Positions 1 to 10,257 of a stretch of 64,000 nt of DNA are shown here, piece by piece. Location: positions 13,686,379 through 13,750,378 of the forward strand of contig NC_086184.1 of assembly GCF_023053635.1 (NCBI RefSeq). Direction: 5' to 3'. Positions within the stretch are counted from its first letter, which is position 1; each line of letters opens with the position of its first letter. This DNA is from Elgaria multicarinata webbii (lineage: Eukaryota > Chordata > Lepidosauria > Squamata > Anguidae). The notes under the pieces were generated by a model. That model worked only from the letters and a program-made list of their open reading frames with translations, was not told the DNA's origin and made no database searches. The translations under genes were made by a program, and so were the position numbers.

Positions 1-71
1 TTTACTGTTTTACTCTGTACAGCACCATGTACATTGATGGTGCTATATAAATAAATAAATAAATAAATAAA

Positions 72-117
<46 letters not shown>
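1..117 (+). repeat. 3' tail of a non-LTR retrotransposon plus (TAA)n
   Basis: The first bases read like the last part of a LINE 3' UTR: a short inverted repeat around gtacagcaccatgtac, then gctatataaataaataaa, running into an A/T-rich (AAT)n array at about 66-117. Tails of this form are typical of the L2/CR1 group. The rest of the element lies outside the window, so the family is not certain. The array ends where an L2 fragment begins at about 115. Confidence 0.5.
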
Positions 118-660
118 GCCATGGCGACTTGGGGCTCATCTACACCAAGCAGGATATTCCACTATGAAAGCAGTATATAAAAGGCAGGAACCACACTACT
201 GCTTTATAGTAGTAATGAAGTGCACTGACAACTGTTGGGGGCCATGTCACATCTACACCAAGCAGGATATAACACTATGGAAGTGGTATGAAAGCGGTAT
301 ATGGGATGTGTCAATGGGCCCCAACAGTTGTCAGTGCACTTCAATGCTGCTATAAAGCAGTCGTGTGGCTCCTGCCTTTTATATACTGCTTTCATACCAC
401 TTTCGTAGTGGAATATCTACTTGGTGTAGATGCACCCTTGGAGTGCCTTTTACCAGCTTTGGTTGGCTTGCCAACTACAGCCTCTTCTGGACAGGGATAA
501 GTTGGCCACAATGGTACAGGCATTAGTAACCTCAACAATGAATTACTGCAAGGCACTTTATGTGGGGCTGCCCTGAAGGCTGCTCCAAAAGCTGGAGCTA
601 GTGCAGAATGCAGCAGCTCGGCTGCTGTCAGGAGCTGACCCTTTTCAACCAATGCTGCAA
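115..660 (+). mobile_element. L2-clade LINE fragment, split by a MITE
   Basis: Bases 115-131 (gccatggcgacttg) and 438-660 form one L2 reverse-transcriptase segment when the MITE at 132-437 is removed. The right part translates as FYQLWLACQL, then DRDKLATMVQALV and NYCKALYVGLP, matching the segment after the YADD domain in the better L2 copies at 7.5-10.1 kb (+) and 27.3-28.5 kb (-). No long frame survives. It is truncated at both ends and homology fades near 660. Confidence 0.7.
132..437. mobile_element. MITE family A (PIF/Harbinger-like), copy 1
   Basis: This is a palindromic 306-bp element. The left end reads GGGCTCATCTACACCAAGC and the right end is its imperfect inverse (gcttggtgtagatgcaccc). 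The 3-bp sequence TTG occurs on both sides (129-131 and 438-440) as a target-site duplication, and it interrupts an L2 fragment. The 3-bp duplication and GGG start suggest PIF/Harbinger. It has no transposase. Frames reading MKAVYKRQEPH are translations of the repeat, not a gene. Confidence 0.8.
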
Positions 661-1560
661 GCTAGCTAGAAATATTGTAGCTGCATGGTTTTTGCTGGAA
701 AGTTTCCAATTCAAATTTCACCATGGCCTCACCCCACTCCCTGTTGGGAATATTGCAAGCTTGTCTGCAAGTTACTGGAAGGGGGCAGCATTGCACCTAG
801 GTAGTTCATGGGAATTTAGGCCACAGCTAGCCCTAGGATCTCTATAGCCTCCATTGTGGTTTCTGGTGGTTTTTAGGTTTTGCTCCTCCCCTTTCTCTCC
901 CCCCCCCCACAACATCCTCCACTTGTGGGAGCACTTTCTCTCCTGCCTGTATAATAGAACATTTGTGAGTAAAACCATTTTACCTTTTTCTTCACCCAAA
1001 AATGGCATTGTCTCTTCTTTTTTAGCCTTTTGTGTACACGTGGGACTGGTAAAAACTCATTCTCTTCTGCCTTTTGCATTGCCTCTGCTAACTGCCTCCC
1101 TAATAGGAGGCATCATTACCAAATAATCCCCATCACCCCCCCTTCTGCAAAATCCAACTGATTTGCCCCACCCCCAGCAACTTTTTCGTTACAAAATGCA
1201 GTATAAGCAACATTTTCTAGAGAGGATCTTGCAAGTCACAAGTTCAAAAAACTGCTACAAGAGGAAAACCCAAAAGGGGCCCCTGAATTTCCCAGCTCCA
1301 TTTGCTGCCTGTGACAGCAGGAAAAGAATCATAATTTTTAAAGATTGAAGAAAGCCGCCACTGTTAAGAGTAAGCAGCCCTGGCTGTTTCCTCAATGCCG
1401 CTCCCTGGACTCACAGATGAATAGAAGGATATAGATATAATGTGACAGTGGATGATACCTGAGTTCCATCTTAACACAACAAACCTTCGTAGGGCCAAAG
1501 CAAACATGACAAGAGAGATTAATGGTCAGATCTCCTAATACCTTTTAAAACATAAAAGAA
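661..1560. other. Unassigned sequence
   Basis: I see no recognisable gene or repeat here. There are short low-complexity C runs near 900 and T/C-rich stretches. The open frames are short and do not resemble a family I know. Confidence 0.4.

Positions 1561-1605
<45 letters not shown>
1561..1605. repeat. (GT)n microsatellite
   Basis: A pure run of about 22 GT units, likely polymorphic in length. Confidence 0.95.
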
Positions 1606-1606
<1 letters not shown>

Positions 1607-1672
1607 ATGATTTTGATCAGAGTGGTGCTGCTGGGTGAATGGGCAGCAGGAGGTGGGGGGATTGTTTAATTA

Positions 1673-1988
1673 GGGTGACCATATGAAAAGGAGGACAGGG
1701 CTCCTGTATCTTTAACAGTTGCATAGAAAAGGGAATTTCAGCAGGTGTCATTTGTAGATATGGAGAACCTGGTGAAATTCCCACTTCATCACAACAGTTA
1801 AAGGTGCAGGAGCTATAGTAGAGTGACCAGATTTAAAAGAGGGCAAGGCACCTGCAGCTTTAACTGTTGTGATGAAGAGGAAATTTCAGCAGGTTCTCCA
1901 TATATACAAATGACACCTGCTGGAATTCCCTTTTCAATACAACTGTTAAAGATACAGGAGCCCTGTCCTCCTTTTCATAGGGTCACCC
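1673..1988. mobile_element. TA-flanked dimeric MITE, copy 1
   Basis: A 316-bp element beginning GGGTGACCATATGAAAAGG and ending with the near-inverse ccttttcatagggtcaccc, with TA on each side. It consists of two related palindromic units of about 150 bp. The junction near 1823-1826 reads tatagTAgagtgacc, so the second unit starts with its own GAGTGACC terminus after an internal TA. TA target sites point to the Tc1/mariner superfamily. It has no coding capacity. The same dimer recurs at 20470-20785 in the opposite orientation, and a single unit sits at 26010-26306. Confidence 0.75.
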
Positions 1989-2021
1989 TAGTTTAATTGT
2001 TTCCCCCTTTGCCATTTTCAA

Positions 2022-2308
2022 AAGAACATAAGACGTGCCCTGCTGGATCAGACCAAGGGTCCATCTAGTCAAGTACTGTGTTCACACAGTGGCCAACCAG
2101 CCACCAGCCAGGGATGAAGAAGCAGGACATGGTGCAACAGCACCCTCCCGCCCATGTTCCCCAGCAACTGGTGCACACAGGCTTACTGTCTCGAATACTG
2201 GAAATAGCACACAACCATCAGGGCTAGTAGCCATTGACAGCTTTTGCCTCCAGGCATTTATCCAACCCCCTTTTGAAGCTAACCAGATTGGTGGCCATCA
2301 TTGTATCC
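2022..2308 (-). mobile_element. CR1 LINE 3' end
   Basis: Read on the minus strand, this is a CR1-type 3' end: Trp-rich relics of the last ORF2 codons, a tract containing ccagttgctggggaacatgg, then actagatggacccttggtctg, closing with the ttcttatgttctt terminal repeat at 2022. It is 5'-truncated. The same consensus occurs at 5.2, 6.2, 16.25, 19.2, 28.6 and 60.3 kb. Confidence 0.75.
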
Positions 2309-3222
2309 CCATGGTATTAGCCCTACAGCAGAATGAACACAGGTGCCTGTTGTCCCTCCACCCCCATTGCCTGAAAATGAGGTCTAATACCACTTGTACA
2401 AATTCTCCCCAATATGTACAAACCCCCCTCCCCAAATGTGCACATCCCTCCAAAATGCACATTTTCTTGCTTTAGCCTACGGGGAAAATATGCATTTCTA
2501 GGCAATGTATTTCAGTAACATTTTCATAAGCCAATATTGATACCAGGATACAACAACAACAACAACAACCATCCAAAATATCAATAATAGGTATAAAACT
2601 AATCCAAGCATTGTATCAATAAGTGGCAATTTGTTGATTAAGTATTATTAACAGAAGCAGGTAATATATTATTCTCTTCTTTATTATTAATGTCTCCCAC
2701 CAATTGTTGGTGGAGACATAGTCGATATGGATAACGTATCGTTTTCCTCTGAACGTTTTGGTCACAATTCATTTTAAGTGGTCACAATATCCAAGATCCT
2801 GCTATAGTAAATCTGCCGTTTAGAATGAGCATATTTCTTCCTTCCCGTTGCAATGTTGGCACTGTGGAAATGCAGGGATTCATGGGTGTGTGAGTGAATG
2901 TATGGGATTTATGACAGTAACACTGTGTAGTTATGATAGCCTCTCATTTAAGTAGTGTTGTGCTGAATTTTCAGCTGTGACAATCCCGGGGACAAAATGT
3001 AGGTGGTGCAAAATGCGTTTCAAATTTCCACAAACCTCATAAAAAAACCTCATAAAAAAAAAACACTTATGGCTTTTTGAAGCCATTATATTCTCTGTCT
3101 CTGCTACTCAAGGAACCCTTCTCTATTATGTGTATTCTTCACAATGATGTGATCCCAGCCAATCAGGGATCCCATTGAGAATATGATAATATCATGGTGC
3201 TATGTATTTCATCAGCTTAGGC
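2309..3222. other. Unassigned sequence with a short (CAA)n
   Basis: No gene or known repeat is recognised apart from a short CAA run near 2550. The sequence is A/T-rich. Confidence 0.4.
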
Positions 3223-3524
3223 TGAACCTGTGGCTCTCCAAGTGTAGTTGGACTATTTCTCCCATCATCCATGTGTGTTGGCCATGCTGGCTGGAGGTGA
3301 TGGGAGGGCCACAGATTCCACCACCACCCTCCCACTGTAAGGCCTAAACATCCTGACTTTCCTATTCCCCAGTCTGTCCTGGTTTGAATGCAACACTGAA
3401 CTATGGTTCAGCACAAGTCAGACTAAAACTCCCATAATTCCTGACCATTGGCCATGCTAGCTGGGGTTGATGGGATTTGTAGTCCAAAACACTGGGAAGG
3501 TACTAGACTGGGGAAGGCTGGTTT
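3223..3524. mobile_element. Two hAT-like palindromic repeats
   Basis: Two diverged copies, about 3223-3320 and 3400-3524, of a palindrome. Its arms read like gttggactacaactcccatc and its centre contains ttggccatgctagctgg. The form is a short non-autonomous hAT element. Related copies are at about 4027-4150 and 54668-54797. No clear 8-bp duplication can be read, so the superfamily is an inference. Confidence 0.5.
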
Positions 3525-3611
3525 AGCGTTATATACATGAACTTTGGGCTGGGGAGTTACCTACTTTCCTCTCCTCTGCCACAGCGACAGGGAGATTGCT
3601 TCCACTTTTCG

Positions 3612-3758
3612 GCTAACCATGGTTTCCTGTTACATCCAAGCTCAGGGAACTCTGGTTAGTTTAAGTTATGGTGTTTAGCTTCCAAACCACGGGTTGATCT
3701 CTGGCTTGTTCCAACACGATACTGTTATGAATTTGGATGTAACCAAGATCTCTGGTTA
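3612..3758. mobile_element. Possible palindromic MITE
   Basis: The left side (ctaaccatggtttcctg then ttacatccaa) and the right side (ttggatgtaacc then ctctggtta) are inverted with respect to each other. The centre is unrelated. No target duplication could be fixed. It may be a distant relative of the element at 15945-16154, which also carries ctaaccatggt motifs. Confidence 0.35.
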
Positions 3759-4026
3759 TCTTAAATGTGAAAGATGCTTGAAATGGTCACCTTGCAGGTG
3801 CACCAGAGGAGAGTAGACGGGGAGCACATGACCCCAATGTGTGTAATACCTTCCTCCTTCCCACTCCTGGCTATGTTTCTTGCAAGATCTGTCACAGAAT
3901 TTTCTTCAAAGCTCATGTCCTGTTCCAATGGGATTCGTACCAACCCTTGCAGCTTCCTATTAGTTGGGGGGGGGGAGTTAGGCTTGAACACTAGCCAATT
4001 TGTTTCACATAAGGAGGCAGTTTCTC

Positions 4027-4150
4027 CCACCCTGGCACCCTCCAGATGTTTTAGACTATAATTCCCACCATCCCTGGTTATTGGCCATGTTGCCTGTGGT
4101 GATGAGAATTATAGCCACAAACATACGGAGGCCAACAGGTTGGGGAAAGC
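4027..4150. mobile_element. hAT-like palindromic repeat
   Basis: Arms reading accctccagatgttttaga on the left and a degraded inverse on the right surround ttggccatgttgcctgtgg. It is the same family as the copies at 3.2-3.5 kb and 54.7 kb. Confidence 0.5.
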
Positions 4151-5196
4151 TATTCGCAAGGCCTTGTTGAAAACCAAGGCATCAAACCCAAAGAACCATT
4201 GGGTAGCCCCTGCCCTGGGATTTGAATCTGTGCAACTCCAGAGTGATGAGGAAATACTTTGGTGGTGGGTTTTTCTGAGCCACCTGGAGGGAGGAAGAAT
4301 ATGTCCTTGATCTGTTCTCTGTCCTCGGTGTTTCCCTTTCAAGCACGGTGTGACCACCTTGGAAAAACAGAGTAAAAAAGCTCTGTTCATAAAGGGGGGG
4401 AATTAATTGCCTTTTTCATAAAACATTTAATACACAGCAATGCACTAAACCTCCAAAGACACGGGTTGCTGGCTCCGCCGTAAATTCCCTGCTTATAAAC
4501 CTACGCTGAAACTGGCAAGCATAGCAATATATAGGTTTTACATTTAGGGGCCTTTTAAAGGTACATAAACCACACATCCATGGCAAGAGATGCCTGTGGC
4601 ACATTTCAGTTATATAGTCAGGTTTTTCTTTTCTTTTTTTACTTTACATCTATAAATGGGCGGTAGTCATCTTCTTTGTGTGAGCTGCTCTATCACCCTT
4701 TGCTGTAGCAATCCATATTGCAGCCGTAAAAAGAGTTCTCCAAAGATAATTCTGACCCTCTACAACTGCGAGCGGTACATCATCCGTTCAGCTTCCAAAG
4801 GCATTGAATTGCTACTTTTACAGTTCGGTCACATACGTTTTCTTTGGGATGCCCCACACTTTTGATTTGGATTAAAACCTGGGATGAAATAACAACTGTG
4901 TTCCAATGCATTGCCGAAAAGAGGACATAGATTTGCTTAAAAATTGCACATGCTAATGTATATGTATAGGTACATATTTAGAAATAATTGCTATAATTTT
5001 AAATCAAAATCCAATACATCTCACCATAGTGGGGCCAACAGTGGCCAGGTGACCTATGGCCCTGCTCAGCCTGTTGTCCAAGTCTTGACACTTGATGGGC
5101 AACTTCAAGTCCTGCTCTTATTTCTATTGTGGTTCTTTAGCTTTAAAGTGGACTTCAACTCGACAGTCCTTCAAACACAGGAGACTTTCAAATGAA
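4151..5196. other. Unassigned sequence
   Basis: No recognisable gene or repeat. Short open frames are present on both strands, but none shows a family motif. Confidence 0.4.
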
Positions 5197-5713
5197 CATA
5201 AGAAGTGTCATGCTGGATCAGACCAAGGGTCCATCTAGTCCAGCACTCTGTTCACACAGTGGCCAACCAGCCATCAGCCAGGGACCAACAAGGCAGGACA
5301 TGGTGCAACAGCACCCTCCCACCCATGATGTCCATCAACTGGTGCACACAGGCTTACTGCCTTGAATAATGGAGGTAGCACACAACCGTCATGGCTAGTA
5401 GCCATTGTCAGCCTTTGCCTCCAGGAATTTATCCAACCCCCTTTTGAAGCCATCCAGATTGGTGGCCATCACTACATCTTGTGATAGTGAGCTCCTATTT
5501 ATTTATTTATTTATTTATTTCATTTCATTTCTACACCGCCCAATAGCCGAAGCTATGCGCTGTGTGAAGAAGTACTTCCTCTTATTTGTCCTGGATCTCC
5601 CACCAATCAGCTTCATGGAATGACCCCGGGTTCTAGTATTTTGAGAGAGGGAGAAAAATGTCTCCCGGTCCACATTCTCCATACCATGGAGGATGATTCT
5701 CTGGAGAATCAAA
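5197..5713 (-). mobile_element. CR1 LINE ORF2 C-terminus and 3' UTR, interrupted by an L2 tail
   Basis: On the minus strand this reads through the last part of a CR1-type ORF2 (HGMENVDRETFF, then MKLIGGRSRTNKRKYFFTQR) into the CR1 3' UTR, ending with ttcttatgttc at 5197. The frame is interrupted at 5490-5556 by an L2 tail, which breaks the coding segment just after FFTQR. It is the clearest CR1 coding relic in the window and identifies the other CR1 3' ends. Confidence 0.75.
5490..5556 (-). mobile_element. Tail-only L2 insertion inside CR1
   Basis: Only about 65 bp: a (TTTA)n run followed by the inverse of the L2 terminal hairpin (accgcccaatagccgaagct). It sits inside a CR1 copy whose sequence resumes on either side, so it is an extremely 5'-truncated retrotransposition event. 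Confidence 0.65.
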
Positions 5714-6286
5714 TGGAGGATGATTCACTGGTAGCCCTCCATGTAGATGACAGTCCTCTGTAAAGTAGTCCACAAGGCCATCCTAAACATTGTCAGAGTC
5801 GAGCCAGAAGTTGGGAAGTAGGAATCATGAATTGCTCCATGGTGGCAGAGCCAAGGAAAACAGAGAGCATGTCTACCCCATCCATTTAGCCCGGAGTCAG
5901 CTCAAGGTCATTCCTGTATGTCCAAATGATGCACACAGCTGATCCTGGGATCAACCATTTTCCCTGGGATAAAACGGATGGCACTTATCCTGGTATTTGT
6001 TTGTTTTTTACTTACATGTTGCACAAGATCGCTCCCACGCAGTTGCCTTCATGCACAACCACCCAAGAGGACCAATTCAAAGTCATAGCATTAAAACTTA
6101 GTGGCTACTACGCAGCAACCGAATGGAACTGATGGGCAGGGAATTCAGAACAGACAAAAAGAAACAATTCTTCATATATCACATAATTAATTTGTGGAAT
6201 TATGTGGTGAAGGCCACCGACTTAGATGTTTAAAGAGTTGTTTAGACAATTTCATGAAGGATAATTCTACCATGAGCAATTAGCCA

Positions 6287-6327
<41 letters not shown>

Positions 6328-6357
6328 CACATGCTTCTGGAGAGTGAAAGTGTCTCT

Positions 6358-6862
6358 GGGCTCATCTACACCAAGCAGGATATTCCACTATGAAAGAGGT
6401 ATGAAAGCGGTATATAAAAGGCAGGAGCCACACTACTGCTTTATAGTGGTATTGGAATGCACTGCAGGATCAACACTACTGCTTTATAGTGGTAATGAAG
6501 TGCACTGATAATGGTTGGGGCCCATTGACACATCTACACCAAGCAGGATATAACACTATGAAAGTGGTATGAAAGCGGCATATGGTATGGCCACAGCTAG
6601 ACCTAAGGTTTATCCTGAGATCATCCAGGGTTCACCCCTGCCTGAGCACTGGATCCCCTGTGTGTCACCTAGATGAACAGGTTTGACCCCTGGACGATCC
6701 GGGGATAAACCTTAGGTCTAGCTATGGCCTATGTGTCTATGGGCCCCAACACTTGTCAGTGCACTTCAATACCACCATAAAGCAATAGTGTGGCTCCTGC
6801 CTTTTATATACTGCTTTCATACCAATTTCATAGTGGAATATCTGCTTGGTGTAAATGAGCCC
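6358..6862. mobile_element. MITE family A, copy 2, containing MITE B
   Basis: Ends GGGCTCATCTACACCAAGC and its inverse, flanked by the 3-bp duplication TCT (6355-6357, 6863-6865). The internal part is longer than in copy 1 because of a partial internal duplication of the ctgctttatagtggta segment and a 141-bp MITE B insertion. Confidence 0.8.
6589..6729. mobile_element. MITE family B (PIF/Harbinger-like), nested in MITE A
   Basis: A 141-bp palindrome starting GGCCACAGCTAGACCTAAGG and ending with its inverse, ccttaggtctagctatggcc. It is flanked by TAT on both sides (6586-6588, 6730-6732). Removing it and one TAT restores the MITE A sequence ggtatgtgtc. This is the cleanest family B copy for defining its boundaries. 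Confidence 0.85.
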
Positions 6863-6966
6863 TCTGTATGCTTGTGTGCTCTGCTTGTGGTTTTCTTTGA
6901 ACCATCTGATTGGCCATTTTGAGAAACAAGATGCTAGACCAGGTAGACTTTGGGTTTGATCTGTAG

Positions 6967-6994
6967 GGGTGTGTGTGTGTGTGTGTGTGTGTGT
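6967..6994. repeat. (TG)n microsatellite
   Basis: About 14 TG units at the end of the CR1 copy. Confidence 0.9.
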
Positions 6995-7464
6995 ACCAGG
7001 CCCCAAGCCCATCAAGAAAACCACTCCTTCTAATACAGATGAAGTCTAGTTCTGTAACTTCAAACATGCTTGTGGCTGAAAGCCTAGCTGACATTTCTTT
7101 TTATCATTAGCCCTGGTGTAGCTTGGCAATGCATGAAATAGCTCAAAGCCATCAAAACACTTTACATTCCACTTTACATTTATTTAAAGTAAAGAAGGGG
7201 GAAACCCACTTCCTCCTTTAAGCTCAGCCTCGTGCATTGCCTCCCAAAGTTCTTTACCAACCACAAAGGGTGACAGAGGAATATTAAGCTGTAACTTGAA
7301 CAGCTAGCCCAACCGCTGATCTGGATGTTTGCATTTTAATTTTTAATGGTGCCAGTAATAGTTTCATCCCGAGGAGAAGTAACTAGAAGAACGATCTAAC
7401 CTTGATGACCTCATTACCAAGGAGTCTCAGCTGTTGACTTTTAGTGGGGCTAAAACCAGAGCTT
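6995..7464. other. Unassigned sequence 5' of the L2 element
   Basis: No repeat or gene is recognised. The last bases hold a short direct repeat (atgcttgggg twice, 7468-7492) across the point where L2 homology begins, which may be a scar of 5' truncation or microhomology. Confidence 0.4.
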
Positions 7465-7469
7465 TGTGA

Positions 7470-10133
7470 ATGCTTGGGGTCAATGCTTGGGGAGGGGGGG
7501 TTGCCGTGGTCTATAGGAATACAATCTCCCTCTCTAGGCTTCCTGTTCAGTCGAGTGCTGATCTTGAGTGTCTGTACTGTGTGTTGGGTACTCGAGACAG
7601 ATTAGGGATTCTGCTGGTGTACCGTCCACCCCGCTGCCCCACAGTCTCCCTGCCTGAGCTGACGGAGGTTGTCTCGGACCTGGTGTTGAGAACCCCCAGG
7701 ATGGTGGTTCTGGGGGATCTCAACTTCCATGCCGAGGCTGCTGTCTCTGGAGCGGCTCAGGACTTCATGGCTGCCATGACAACCATGGGGCTGTCTCAAC
7801 ATGTCATCGGCCCAACACACGCAAAGGGACACACGCTTGATCTGGTTTTCTCGACTGGGCAGGAGGATGGTGATCTGGAAGTGGGGGAACTAACATCTAC
7901 CCCCTTGTCATGGTCAGATCACTTCCTACTGAGGTTTAGACTCTCGGCGGCCTTTCCCCTCTGCAAGGGTGGGGGGCCTATTAAAATGGTCCGCCCCCAG
8001 AGGCTAATGGACTCCGATGGATTCCAGAGGGCTCTGGGGGATTTTCCTGCTGATATGGCCGGTGCTCCTGTCGAAGCCCAGGTCGCTCTGTGGAATGCAG
8101 AGATGACTCGGGCGGTTGACACGATCGCGCCCAAGCGTCCTCTCCCTCTGAGCAGAGCCCGGTCAGCTCCTTGGTATACACCTGAGCTGAGGGCAATGAA
8201 GCAAGAGGGGAGACGGCTAGAACGCAGGTGGAGGAAGACTCGTGCTGGGTCTGATCGAACACGGGTTAGAGCTCACTATCGAGCCTACTCTGTGGCGGTG
8301 AGGGTGGCAAAGAGGCAGTTCTTTTCCACCAGCATTGCGTCTTCTCAGTGTCGTCCGGCGGAGCTTTTCCGGGTGGTTCGCGGCCTGTTACACTCTGGGC
8401 CAGGGCGAGAGATGGTGGAACCCTCGGTAGCACGCTGTGACAAATTTGCACGGCACTTTGAAGATAAAGTCGCTCAGATTCGTCATGAATTGGACACCAC
8501 ACTTAATGCAGCTCCACTAGTAGAGGTGTTCAGAGCGCCGTCCGGTTCAGTTTTATTGGATGAGTTTCAGTTAGTGAGGCCCGAGGATGTGGACAAGGTG
8601 CTTGGCCAAGTCCGGTCGACCACCTGTGTGCTTGACCCTTGCCCCTCGTGGCTCATTACATCAAATAAGGAGGGGATCGCCGGCTGGGTCCAGGAGGTTG
8701 TAAATGCCTCCTTGAGAGAGGGAGTGGTGCCGGCCTCTTTAAAAGAGGCGGTAATTAGACCACTCCTGAAGAAGCCTAATCTGGACCCGGAAGATGTTAA
8801 CAACTACAGGCCGGTGGCTAATATCCCTTTCCTGGGCAAGGTGCTTGAGCGGGTGGTTGCAGGACAACTCCAGGCACTCTTGAATGAAACGGATTATCTA
8901 GATCCATTTCAATCGGGCTTCAGGCCTGGTTTTGGAACAGAAACTGCCTTGGTCGCCCTGTGGGATGACCTCTGTCGGGAGAGAGACAGGGGGAGTGCGA
9001 CCCTGTTGGTTCTCCTGGACCTCTCAGCGGCCTTCGATACCATCGACCATGGTATCCTTCTGGATAGGTTGTCTGAGCTGGGAGTTGGAGGTACTGCGTT
9101 GCAGTGGTTCCGCTCCTACTTGGATGGCCGATTCCAGAAGGTGGTGCTGGGGGATTATTGCTCTGTGCCGTGGCACCTAAGCCATGGGGTTCCACAGGGC
9201 TCTATCTTATCCCCTATGCTGTTTAACATATACATGAAGCCGCTGGGGGAGGTTATCCGGAGATGTGGACTGAGGTGTCATCAATATGCGGATGATACCC
9301 AGCTCTACCTTTCCTTTTCATCAAACCCAGGTGAGGCAGTGGCTGTTCTGAACCAGTGCCTGGGCACGGTAATGGACTGGATGAGGGCTAATAAACTGAA
9401 ACTCAATCCAGACAAGACGGAGGTACTGTTAGCGGGTGGTTCTTCTGTCCGGCGAGGTGATGTTTGCCCTGTCCTGGACGGGGTTGCACTCCCCCTAAAG
9501 GATCGGGTCCGTAGTTTGGGGGTGCTCTTCGATCCAGAACTGTCACTTGAGGCACAGGTGAACTCAGTGGCAAAGAGCACCTTTTATCAGCTCAGGCTGA
9601 TATACCAGCTGCGCCCTTATCTGGACAGAGATAGCTTAGCTACAGTTATCCATGCTCTGATAACCTCTCGTTTGGATTACTGCAATGCGTTATACGTGGG
9701 GCTGCCTTTGAAAACGGTCCGGAAACTTCAACTGGTGCAAAACAGGGCAGCAAGGTTATTAACGGGGACTGGCCGGCGAGATCACATTACGCCAGTCCTT
9801 TTACAACTTCATTGGCTGCCAGTCCAGGTCCGGGCCCAATTCAAAGTGCTGGTATTGACATTTAAAGCCCTAAACGGTTTGGGGCCAGGTTATCTGAAGG
9901 AACGCCTCCTCCCATATGTACCTACCCGGACCTTAAGATCATCTACAGGGGGCCTTCTCCGTGAGCCCCTGCCAAAGGAAGTGAGGCAGGTGGCTACTAG
10001 GAGGAGGGCTTTCTCCGCTGTGGCACCCCGGTTGTGGAACGAGCTCCCCAGAGAGGTCCGCTTGGCGCCTACACTGTACTGCTTTCGTCGCCAGCTGAAG
10101 ACCTTTTTATTCACTCAATATTTTAACACTTAA
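7470..10133 (+). CDS. L2 LINE ORF2: endonuclease (C-terminal part) and reverse transcriptase
   Basis: An 887-codon open frame without internal stops. Residues 1-156 are the back half of an APE-type endonuclease: YRPP (51-54), LGDLNFH (81-87), GPTHAKGHTLDLVF (114-127) and SDHFLLRF (149-156), which has the catalytic Asp-His. The front half, with the first metal-binding residues and ETWL-type motif, is absent. Reverse-transcriptase blocks follow: NNYRPVANIPFLGKVLE (444-460), FRPGFGTETALVAL (484-497), LLDLSAAFDTIDH (515-527, catalytic Asp), HGVPQGSILSPMLFNIY (572-588) and HQYADDTQLYLSF (604-616, catalytic YADD). The C-terminus ends KTFLFTQYFNT. In life, ORF2 nicks target DNA and copies its own RNA in the nucleus. 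The first Met is simply the first one left after truncation, so it is probably not a natural start. The long open frame implies a recent insertion. Confidence 0.92.
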   Translation: MLGVNAWGGGVAVVYRNTISLSRLPVQSSADLECLYCVLGTRDRLGILLVYRPPRCPTVSLPELTEVVSDLVLRTPRMVVLGDLNFHAEAAVSGAAQDFMAAMTTMGLSQHVIGPTHAKGHTLDLVFSTGQEDGDLEVGELTSTPLSWSDHFLLRFRLSAAFPLCKGGGPIKMVRPQRLMDSDGFQRALGDFPADMAGAPVEAQVALWNAEMTRAVDTIAPKRPLPLSRARSAPWYTPELRAMKQEGRRLERRWRKTRAGSDRTRVRAHYRAYSVAVRVAKRQFFSTSIASSQCRPAELFRVVRGLLHSGPGREMVEPSVARCDKFARHFEDKVAQIRHELDTTLNAAPLVEVFRAPSGSVLLDEFQLVRPEDVDKVLGQVRSTTCVLDPCPSWLITSNKEGIAGWVQEVVNASLREGVVPASLKEAVIRPLLKKPNLDPEDVNNYRPVANIPFLGKVLERVVAGQLQALLNETDYLDPFQSGFRPGFGTETALVALWDDLCRERDRGSATLLVLLDLSAAFDTIDHGILLDRLSELGVGGTALQWFRSYLDGRFQKVVLGDYCSVPWHLSHGVPQGSILSPMLFNIYMKPLGEVIRRCGLRCHQYADDTQLYLSFSSNPGEAVAVLNQCLGTVMDWMRANKLKLNPDKTEVLLAGGSSVRRGDVCPVLDGVALPLKDRVRSLGVLFDPELSLEAQVNSVAKSTFYQLRLIYQLRPYLDRDSLATVIHALITSRLDYCNALYVGLPLKTVRKLQLVQNRAARLLTGTGRRDHITPVLLQLHWLPVQVRAQFKVLVLTFKALNGLGPGYLKERLLPYVPTRTLRSSTGGLLREPLPKEVRQVATRRRAFSAVAPRLWNELPREVRLAPTLYCFRRQLKTFLFTQYFNT

Positions 10134-10257
10134 TTTTAACTTAAATTTAAATTTTACTGTTTTAACTCTGTATTTTAATCCTATATCAACTTTGCTGTGT
10201 GGTTTTATCCTGGTTGCGCTTTTTATACTGTATTTCGTAATTGTGTTTTAAACTGTT

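Larger units (their letters stand above)
6130..6968 (+). mobile_element. CR1 LINE 3' end carrying a nested MITE pair
   Basis: Bases 6130-6357 encode a relic of CR1 ORF2 (RTDKKKQFF, then INLWN and LDV in a broken frame) and the start of its 3' UTR, including an internal (TAA)n at 6291-6327. The CR1 sequence resumes at 6863 with gattggccattttgag and gctagaccaggtaga, and ends about 6960. The gap is filled by MITE A at 6358-6862. The CR1|MITE junction (gtgtctct|gggctcat) recurs at 19122 in inverted orientation. Confidence 0.7.

Noticed and set aside
164-500. Open frames reading MKAVYKRQEPHYCF, repeated at several loci
   Set aside because: They are translations of the MITE A palindrome and recur wherever it does, on both strands.
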